Shown: positions 15,028-19,706 of the stretch, piece by piece
Layout: every line of letters starts with the position of its first letter
How positions within the stretch are numbered: the stretch's first letter is position 1
Assembly (NCBI GenBank): GCA_026388365.1
Contig: JAPLJW010000015.1
Coordinates: forward strand, 1 to 19,706
Direction of reading: 5' to 3'
DNA: 19,706 nucleotides
Source of the DNA: Deltaproteobacteria bacterium
GTDB taxonomy: Bacteria; Desulfobacterota; Syntrophia; Syntrophales; UBA5619
Position numbers and translations under genes: made by a program
Notes under the pieces: model-generated
What the model was told of the DNA's origin: nothing
What the model saw: the letters and a program-made list of their open reading frames with translations, nothing else
The model's database searches: none

Positions 15028-16520
15028 TGGGCCACCTCCTTCTTGGTGATAAAGCCGACAATGCGGTTCTCCTCGGTCAGGTACTTTCTGGCCACACGCT
15101 GCACGTCTTCCGGCTTAACCTCGGCTACTTTCTTGCGATGTTCGATCAGGTGGCGCCAGGTTCCTGCAATGGCCTCATACTCAGTGAGGTTGCGGGCTAA
15201 ACCGCCGTTAGAGCCCATTTGGCGCACCTCTTCGTACTCAAGCTTGTTGAGGATCTGCTCCAAGTCATGCGCGCTGACCGGCTCGCGTTTGAGGAGTTCG
15301 ATCTCTTCCTTGATGGCCGCTTCCACCTCGACCACCGTGTGCGGGGCGCGCGGGGTGGCGGCAATGATGAACAGGTTAGGATAGCGGCGGCCTGGTGCGG
15401 TAAATGCGCCAATGTCGGTTACCAGTTTCTTCGCAATCACCAGCTTCTTGTAGAGCCGGGAGGTGCGGCCGTCAGCCAACACCATGTCGATCACATCGAA
15501 TACGTATTCATCCGGATGGGGAAGGGTCGGCTTGTGGAAGCCGAGATAGAGTTGAGGATTGGCATCGCCAATCACCTCAACCCTGCGTTCTCCCTGCTGC
15601 GCAGGCTCTTCCACCGCCACCGGCGCCACCGGCGTGCCCGGCGGGATGTTGCCGAAATATTTCTCCACCAGGGCCAGTGTCTTGTTGGCGTCGATGTCGC
15701 CGACAATCGCCACAATTGCATTGTTGGGGGCATAATAGCGGTGTAGGAAGTCTTCCGCCTTGGTACGGGTCAGGTTCTCAATGTCGGACATCCAGCCGAT
15801 CACCGGCTGACCGTTGGGGTGGGCTAAGAAAGAGGTGGCGAGAAAGGTCTCCCAGAGCTTCCCTTCCGGTTCAGCATCATAGGAACGCCGCCTCTCTTCC
15901 ATCACCACGCTCCGCTCAGCGTAGAATTCGCGCAGCACGGCGTTTTGCATCCTGTCCGACTCGATGGCTGCCCAGAGCTCCAGCTTGTTGGCCGGCAGGT
16001 TGATCAGGTAGGTGGTACCATCCTTGCTGGTAAAAGCGTTGTAGCCAGTGCCGCCGTTTCTGGCGTAGATGTCGGCGAACTCCTCCTTGACCACGTAGTT
16101 AGAGGCATCCTTCTCTAGGACGGTAAGTCTCTCGCCGAGCTTCTCGACCTTAACGGGATCACCCTTCTCCCGTTTCGCCTTCTCATTGATCAACTCCTGG
16201 GCGGTTACCTCGATCTGGTCGAGAAGAGGTTTTTCAGCGGCATAATCGGTTGTGCCAAGGGTCTTGGTCCCCTTAAAGAGCATATGCTCCAATAGATGGG
16301 CCACTCCCCGCTCTTCGCTCCGCTCGTCGACACTCCCCACCTTGAACCGGATCCAGGCCGCGATCGTGGGTGAATTGTGCCGTTCCACCATCAGCAGCTT
16401 CATGCCATTTTTCAGGGTACATTCGACCACCTTGTCTTCCAGCCCCGCTCCCTTGGCCGGAAGAGTAGCCATGATGAGCAGTAGCAGGACGGATAACACA
16501 TGATGCCAACGCTTCATCAT
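15024..16520 (-). CDS. M16 family zinc metallopeptidase, catalytic subunit
   Basis: It is a 498-residue processing-peptidase/pitrilysin-type zinc protease with a cleavable signal peptide (MMKRWHH, then a hydrophobic stretch to about residue 24, PAKGA). The active-site HXXEH is present as HLLEH (H75, E78, H79). The later ESDRM, FYAERSVVMEERRR block holds the downstream glutamate ligand. An insert of about 60 residues (roughly 97-150), predicted helical and charged, lies between the HXXEH block and NAFTSKDGT. The start is ATG 16520 or, with better spacing from GCGAGG, 16517. It forms a two-gene operon with the inactive lipoprotein subunit, overlapping by ATGA, so a periplasmic heterodimer that degrades or processes peptides is the best guess. 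Confidence 0.92.
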   Translation of the reverse strand: MMKRWHHVLSVLLLLIMATLPAKGAGLEDKVVECTLKNGMKLLMVERHNSPTIAAWIRFKVGSVDERSEERGVAHLLEHMLFKGTKTLGTTDYAAEKPLLDQIEVTAQELINEKAKREKGDPVKVEKLGERLTVLEKDASNYVVKEEFADIYARNGGTGYNAFTSKDGTTYLINLPANKLELWAAIESDRMQNAVLREFYAERSVVMEERRRSYDAEPEGKLWETFLATSFLAHPNGQPVIGWMSDIENLTRTKAEDFLHRYYAPNNAIVAIVGDIDANKTLALVEKYFGNIPPGTPVAPVAVEEPAQQGERRVEVIGDANPQLYLGFHKPTLPHPDEYVFDVIDMVLADGRTSRLYKKLVIAKKLVTDIGAFTAPGRRYPNLFIIAATPRAPHTVVEVEAAIKEEIELLKREPVSAHDLEQILNKLEYEEVRQMGSNGGLARNLTEYEAIAGTWRHLIEHRKKVAEVKPEDVQRVARKYLTEENRIVGFITKKEVAQ

Positions 16521-16559
16521 TAACCTCGCCTTGCTGAGATTTGATATTTCCTCCGATGG

Positions 16560-16588
16560 ATCTTAGAAGCACGGGAGGTGAAAGTCAA
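16560..16588 (-). promoter_or_regulatory. Promoter of the M16 peptidase operon
   Basis: On the minus strand TTGACT (16588-16583) and TAAGAT (16565-16560) are separated by 17 bp. Initiation near 16553 gives a leader of about 33 nt before the first M16 gene. The -35 directly abuts a tandem pair of 14-bp repeats, which may carry the regulatory site. Confidence 0.6.
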
Positions 16589-16617
16589 CGCAGGACTTTT
16601 TTCACGCAGGACTTTTT
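16588..16617. repeat. Tandem direct repeat of ACGCAGGACTTTTT
   Basis: Two identical copies of the 14-mer occupy 16588-16601 and 16604-16617, a 16-bp period. They sit immediately upstream of, and touching, the -35 box of the M16 promoter. Chance duplication or an activator/repressor site are both possible. The arms are not palindromic. Confidence 0.55.
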
Positions 16618-16834
16618 CGAGCAGATGCCGATAATCTTTCGGCGCATCTATTTTTTCAGAAATCACGATAACATATAGCAAATACCTATACGTAAGATCC
16701 CAAGACGATAAAGGGGTTGTTGATGGGCAGGTACTGTAATTGAGTCAAGACACAGAAAAGCTCATACGGGCTGCAGGCGGTCGAGTGGCGTTCCAACATC
16801 GGCCGATTGCTGATTCGAGGGTCGTTTCCGCCTT

Positions 16835-17071
16835 CTATTCGAAGGGGTTCTTGTACCCCGGTTTCCGGTAGAGGGTCTGCTGCTTCTCCAGGATATCCGG
16901 CCTGTAGACCTTCTCCGGCCACTCCGCCGGTGAAACCTCCTCGAAAGCCACCGAAACGGAGGTCTCCAGGCACTGGGTGATCGCCACCACGTCCTTGACA
17001 ATCTCTTCGGTCAACTGCTGCTTCTGTTCCTCCGATCTACCGGGATGAAGCTTGACGATGATGTGGGGCAT
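16835..17071 (-). CDS. Tautomerase, PptA/4-oxalocrotonate tautomerase family
   Basis: This 78-residue protein begins MPHIIVKLHPGRS, so after Met removal Pro-1 would be the catalytic base of the tautomerase superfamily. The helix EEQKQQLTEEIVKDVV, the strand SVSVAFEEVSPAEW and the C-terminal KPGY motif match PptA (E. coli YdcE type) rather than short 4-OT. It would isomerise keto-enol substrates of unknown identity and act as an oligomer. ATG 17071 is chosen because Pro must be residue 2 and a GAGG site lies eight bases upstream. The much longer open frame back to 18052 runs antisense-like through the ABC ATPase gene in another frame and is not coding. It follows oppF at about 140 nt, with its own predicted promoter. 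Confidence 0.88.
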   Translation of the reverse strand: MPHIIVKLHPGRSEEQKQQLTEEIVKDVVAITQCLETSVSVAFEEVSPAEWPEKVYRPDILEKQQTLYRKPGYKNPFE

Positions 17072-17114
17072 CTTTATTTCCTCTAAAACGTTTTCATAAG
17101 GTCTTGCAGCGGGT

Positions 17115-17139
17115 GCGTGTATGGCACTTTCATACACGC
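17115..17139. promoter_or_regulatory. 25-bp perfect dyad, candidate operator or hairpin in the tautomerase leader
   Basis: GCGTGTATG (17115-17123) and CATACACGC (17131-17139) form nine perfect pairs around a seven-base centre. It lies 44-68 nt before the tautomerase ATG. A plausible minus-strand -10 TATGAA (17134-17129) falls inside it, with a -35-like TTGTCT at 17157-17152 and a 17-bp spacer. A repressor bound here would block that promoter. As RNA it is a stable hairpin, but no T-run follows in either direction. Confidence 0.5.
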
Positions 17140-17177
17140 GATACCGGGGAAAGACAAACCAAAATCGCGTGAGGAAG

Positions 17178-17200
17178 CGGGGATTCCCCGAACCGTTCGG
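17178..17200 (-). other. Two overlapping GC-rich dyads just after oppF
   Basis: CGGGGATTCCCCG (17178-17190) and CCGAACCGTTCGG (17188-17200) are both perfect 13-bp dyads sharing three bases. They begin 12 nt past the oppF stop. They may act as a transcript-end or mRNA-stabilising structure, but no proper T-run follows, so an intrinsic terminator is not established. Confidence 0.35.
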
Positions 17201-17211
17201 ATTCCATTCGT

Positions 17212-18210
17212 TCAAATCGATCCGTTTGCCGCCGGCAGCTCCTCGGCGAAGTGGCAGGCCGCGAAATGGTTCGGTTTCACCTCGCGGAGCAGCGGCTCGT
17301 CCCGCATGCAGACCTCCTTCGTATAGATGCAGCGGGTATGGAAGCGGCAGCCCGGCGGCGGGGCGATGGGGCTGGGGACGTCCCCTGTCAGGATCACGCG
17401 GGTCTTCTTTCGCCTGGGATCGGGGACGGGCGATGCCGACAGGAGCGCCTGGGAATAGGGGTGAAGCGGGGTCCTGTAGAGGGTTTCGGAGTCGGTCAAT
17501 TCTGCGAGCTTTCCCAGGTACATGACGGCCACGCGGTCGCTGATGTGCTCGACGACGCTCAGGTCGTGGGAGATGAACAGGTAGGTCAGGCCGAACTCCT
17601 GCTGGAGGTCCTGCAGCAGGTTGATCACCTGCCCCCGGATCGAAACGTCGAGGGCGGAAACCGCCTCGTCGCAGATGATCAACTTGGGATTCAGCGCAAG
17701 GGCGCGGGCGACGCCGATCCGCTGGCGCTGCCCCCCTGAGAACTGGTGCGGATATCGCCGCATGTGCTCCCGCTTCAGACCCACGACCCGGAGCAGTTCG
17801 AGGACCCGCGCCTCCCGCTCCTGCCGGTCCGTCATCCCGTGGACGAAGAGGGGCTCCCCGACGATGTGGGCGACGTTCTTGCGGGGGTTGAGGGAAGAGA
17901 ACGGGTCCTGGAAGATGATCTGCATCTCCCGGCGGAGCGACCGCATCTTCCCAGCGTCGTAGCCGAGGATGCTCTCGCCCTGGAAGAGGATGTCGCCGCC
18001 GGTCGGTTCCTCCAGTCGCAGGATGATCCGGCCGAGGGTCGATTTGCCGCATCCCGACTCCCCCACAAGGCCCAGGGTCTCGCCCGGAAGGATCCCCAGG
18101 CTGACCCCGTCCACCGCCTTCACCGAGGCGATCCGGCGCAGGAAGACCCCTCCGGTGATCGGGTAGTATTTCACCACATCCCGGACCTCCAACAGATTTT
18201 CTGCATTCAT
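17212..18210 (-). CDS. Oligopeptide/dipeptide ABC transporter ATP-binding protein (OppF/DppF)
   Basis: It is one of the two cytoplasmic ATPases that power peptide import. The 332 residues show the [11 protein letters not shown] start typical of OppF/DppF, Walker [10 protein letters not shown], the Q-loop [13 protein letters not shown], the signature FSGGQRQR, Walker [13 protein letters not shown] and the H-loop ISHDLSVV. The C-terminal oligo_HPY domain has cysteines in PGCRFHTRC and C..HF patterns. I start at ATG 18210, which gives the canonical N-terminus. The frame extends to a TTG at 18330 without a ribosome site. It follows the D subunit by 135 nt, a longer gap than the other operon junctions. 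Substrate (oligo- or dipeptide) cannot be told from sequence. Confidence 0.92.
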   Translation of the reverse strand: MNAENLLEVRDVVKYYPITGGVFLRRIASVKAVDGVSLGILPGETLGLVGESGCGKSTLGRIILRLEEPTGGDILFQGESILGYDAGKMRSLRREMQIIFQDPFSSLNPRKNVAHIVGEPLFVHGMTDRQEREARVLELLRVVGLKREHMRRYPHQFSGGQRQRIGVARALALNPKLIICDEAVSALDVSIRGQVINLLQDLQQEFGLTYLFISHDLSVVEHISDRVAVMYLGKLAELTDSETLYRTPLHPYSQALLSASPVPDPRRKKTRVILTGDVPSPIAPPPGCRFHTRCIYTKEVCMRDEPLLREVKPNHFAACHFAEELPAANGSI

Positions 18211-18345
18211 GGCTGTCTCTTCATCATGGATCGCTTCCAACGATCTGCTGGCCATTGGATCCCGGAAGCGCGCATTGGAGATTTTTCGGGGTCGAAAAAT
18301 ATCCAGCGCGCGGAGGGATCTGATGGTCAACGCAACTCGAAAAGT

Positions 18346-19326
18346 TTATCCATATTTGTGACACCGAACGATATGACCGCCCCCGAAGTCGACCATGGGG
18401 GGCGCGATCCGGCCGCACGGCTCAAAAACATCCACACAGCGGTCATGAAAAAAGCACCCCTCCCCGAGGCTGAAGAGCGACGGGACGACGCCGGGGATGG
18501 TACTCAGCCGCTGCTGCCTCTTTCCGATCCCCAGGACCGGGATCGAGCGCATCAGGCCGACCGTGTAGGGGTGCTTCGGGTCGGCGAAGAGGGTGTCCAC
18601 GTCCGCCACCTCCATAATCTTCCCGGCGTACATGACCGCGACCTTCTGGGCCATCTCGGCGATCACCCCGAGGTCGTGGGTGATAAAAAGGATGGAGGCG
18701 CCGGTCTCCGTCTTGAGCTGGTTCATCAATTCCAGAATCTGCGCCTGGATCGTCACGTCAAGGGCCGTGGTCGGCTCGTCGGCAATCATCAGCCGGGGGT
18801 TGCAGGCGAGCGCCATCGCGATCATGACGCGCTGGCGCATTCCGCCGCTCATCTGGTGGGGGTAATCGTCGATCCGCGACTCGGGGGCCGGGATGCGCAC
18901 CAGGCGGAAGGCCTCGATCACCCGGTTGCGCGCCTCGCGGGCGGAGAGTTTTTCGTGGAGCGTGATGACCTCGGAGACCTGATCGCCCACCGGGAAGACG
19001 GGATTCAGGGAGGTCATCGGCTCTTGGAAGATCATCGAGATCGACTTTCCCCGGATCTTCCTCATCTCCGATTCCCGAAGCCGAAGGAGGTCCGTTCCTT
19101 CGAAAAGGATCTCTCCCCCGGCGATCCGGCCCGGCGGAATCGGGACGAGACGCATCACGGATGACGCGGTTACGCTCTTTCCGCAGGCGGACTCTCCGAC
19201 GAGTCCCAGGGTTTCGCCCGCATCGATAACGATGCTCACGTCGTCGACCGCCTTCAGGACGCCGCCGCGGACGTCAAAGAAGGTCTGGAGATTCCGGATT
19301 TCGAGGAGGTGTCCGTTTGCCGTCAT
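18346..19326 (-). CDS. Oligopeptide/dipeptide ABC transporter ATP-binding protein (OppD/DppD)
   Basis: This is the second ATPase of the peptide importer. The 326 residues carry [11 protein letters not shown], Walker [10 protein letters not shown], the Q-loop [13 protein letters not shown], signature MSGGMRQR, Walker [13 protein letters not shown] and the H-loop [10 protein letters not shown]. The C-terminal oligo_HPY domain with the EGCFFHDRC cysteines follows. Size is standard. ATG at 19326 lies one base after the stop of the permease gene, with GAGGGA about five bases upstream, so translation is coupled. Order C-D-F fits Opp and Dpp operons. The two ATPases dimerise at the permease pair. 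Confidence 0.94.
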   Translation of the reverse strand: MTANGHLLEIRNLQTFFDVRGGVLKAVDDVSIVIDAGETLGLVGESACGKSVTASSVMRLVPIPPGRIAGGEILFEGTDLLRLRESEMRKIRGKSISMIFQEPMTSLNPVFPVGDQVSEVITLHEKLSAREARNRVIEAFRLVRIPAPESRIDDYPHQMSGGMRQRVMIAMALACNPRLMIADEPTTALDVTIQAQILELMNQLKTETGASILFITHDLGVIAEMAQKVAVMYAGKIMEVADVDTLFADPKHPYTVGLMRSIPVLGIGKRQQRLSTIPGVVPSLFSLGEGCFFHDRCVDVFEPCGRIAPPMVDFGGGHIVRCHKYG

Positions 19327-19327
19327 T

Positions 19328-19706
19328 TCAGTCCCTCAACCGCGGGTCCAGGGCGTCGCGCAGGCCGTCGCCGAAGAGGTTGAAGCCGAGGACGGCAAAG
19401 AGGATCGCGATTCCGGGGAGGGTCATCACCCACCAGGCCCGCAGGATGAGCTGCCGTCCCTGGGCGATCATCGCCCCCCACTCCGACATGGGGGGCTGGG
19501 CTCCGAGCCCCAGAAAGCTGAGCCCCGCCGCGTCGAGGATTGCCGCGCCGAAGCCGAGACTCGCCTGGACGATGCTCGGGGCCAGGCAGTTCGGGAGGAT
19601 CGCGTTGAAGATGATCCGGCGGTTGCCGGCGCCCACCGCCCGGACGGCCGTGACGTAGTCCTTTTCGTACTCCTCCATGACCGACGCCCGGACGATCCGG
19701 GCGAAG
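19328..19706 (-). CDS. Oligopeptide/dipeptide ABC transporter permease, OppC/DppC family (5' part outside window)
   Basis: The C-terminal 125 or so residues of a membrane permease enter the window from the right edge, in frame to the stop at 19328. The EAA-type coupling loop is visible ([26 protein letters not shown]), which contacts the ATPases. Next come [40 protein letters not shown] and the last membrane helix [22 protein letters not shown]. These match OppC/DppC. The N-terminus, the B permease and the peptide-binding protein presumably lie to the right. Confidence 0.93.
   Translation of the reverse strand, partial: FARIVRASVMEEYEKDYVTAVRAVGAGNRRIIFNAILPNCLAPSIVQASLGFGAAILDAAGLSFLGLGAQPPMSEWGAMIAQGRQLILRAWWVMTLPGIAILFAVLGFNLFGDGLRDALDPRLRD

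Larger units (their letters stand above)
16521..16834. other. Intergenic region between the M16 operon and the tautomerase gene
   Basis: This 314-bp stretch has no convincing gene; short frames here (for example 16686-16834) lack codon bias and ribosome sites. It holds the M16 promoter and direct repeats. It also has a hairpin followed by a T-run on the plus strand (GATGCCGA at 16624-16631, TCGG-CATC with a two-base bulge at 16639-16648, then T6 at 16651-16656). That hairpin has the shape of an intrinsic terminator reading rightward, yet there is no plus-strand gene upstream of it within 3 kb. An AATCGGCCGAT dyad lies near 16798-16808. Confidence 0.4.

Noticed and set aside
16835..18052. A 405-codon minus-strand open frame across the tautomerase and oppF
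   Set aside because: Only its last 79 codons (16835-17071) look like a real protein. The rest lies on top of oppF in another frame, rich in Arg, Pro and Gly, as expected for a GC-rich shadow.
17746..19164. A 472-codon plus-strand open frame across oppF and oppD
   Set aside because: It is antisense to two clear ABC ATPases, rich in His, Asp and Arg, and without any motif.

Overview
The window (about 19.7 kb, GC-rich) looks like the chromosome of a Gram-negative anaerobe of the Deltaproteobacteria type, probably near Syntrophales/Desulfobacterota. This is inferred from protein flavour and gene order: DUF4416-YicC-Gmk-RpoZ, a heptose kinase for LPS, DUF1178, paired M16 peptidases and RimO. No rRNA or marker search could be run, so the placement is tentative. 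I see no mobile element, CRISPR array, phage module or obvious defence system. Most genes are housekeeping.

Layout. (1) 1-1575, minus strand: a zinc-ribbon DUF1178 protein, then a gene running off the left edge. That gene encodes a complete CysM/CysK-type cysteine synthase continuing in frame into the start of a cysteinyl-tRNA synthetase. This is the most striking item in the window. (2) 1780-1856, plus strand: tRNA-Pro(CGG) with its own promoter and a T-run. (3) 1932-7957, minus strand: a tight convoy hldE(kinase)-DUF4416-yicC-gmk-rpoZ-pyrF-rlmB-pilC, mostly with overlapping or nearly touching ends, read from one good promoter at about 8012-8040. Gmk starts at TTG and is C-terminally short. 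(4) 8171-13484, plus strand: plsC-uppP-ftsK-rimO, driven by a divergent promoter at 8084-8112. (5) 13606-16520, minus strand: a catalytic M16 zinc peptidase and a non-catalytic M16 lipoprotein partner, overlapping by ATGA, with a clear promoter preceded by a 14-bp direct repeat. (6) 16835-17071, minus strand: a small PptA-type tautomerase with a 25-nt dyad in its leader. (7) 17212-19706, minus strand: the distal part of an oligopeptide/dipeptide ABC importer (permease C partial, ATPases D and F).

How the genes work together. The hldE, plsC, uppP and ftsK genes serve the envelope and division: LPS core heptose, phosphatidic acid, undecaprenyl phosphate recycling and chromosome translocation. 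The yicC, gmk, rpoZ, pyrF, rlmB and rimO genes serve nucleotide, RNA and ribosome metabolism. The M16 pair and the Opp/Dpp importer would supply peptide processing and uptake. The cysteine synthase-CysRS fusion would physically couple cysteine formation to its loading on tRNA, a plausible adaptation in a sulfide-rich anaerobe, but this is inference.
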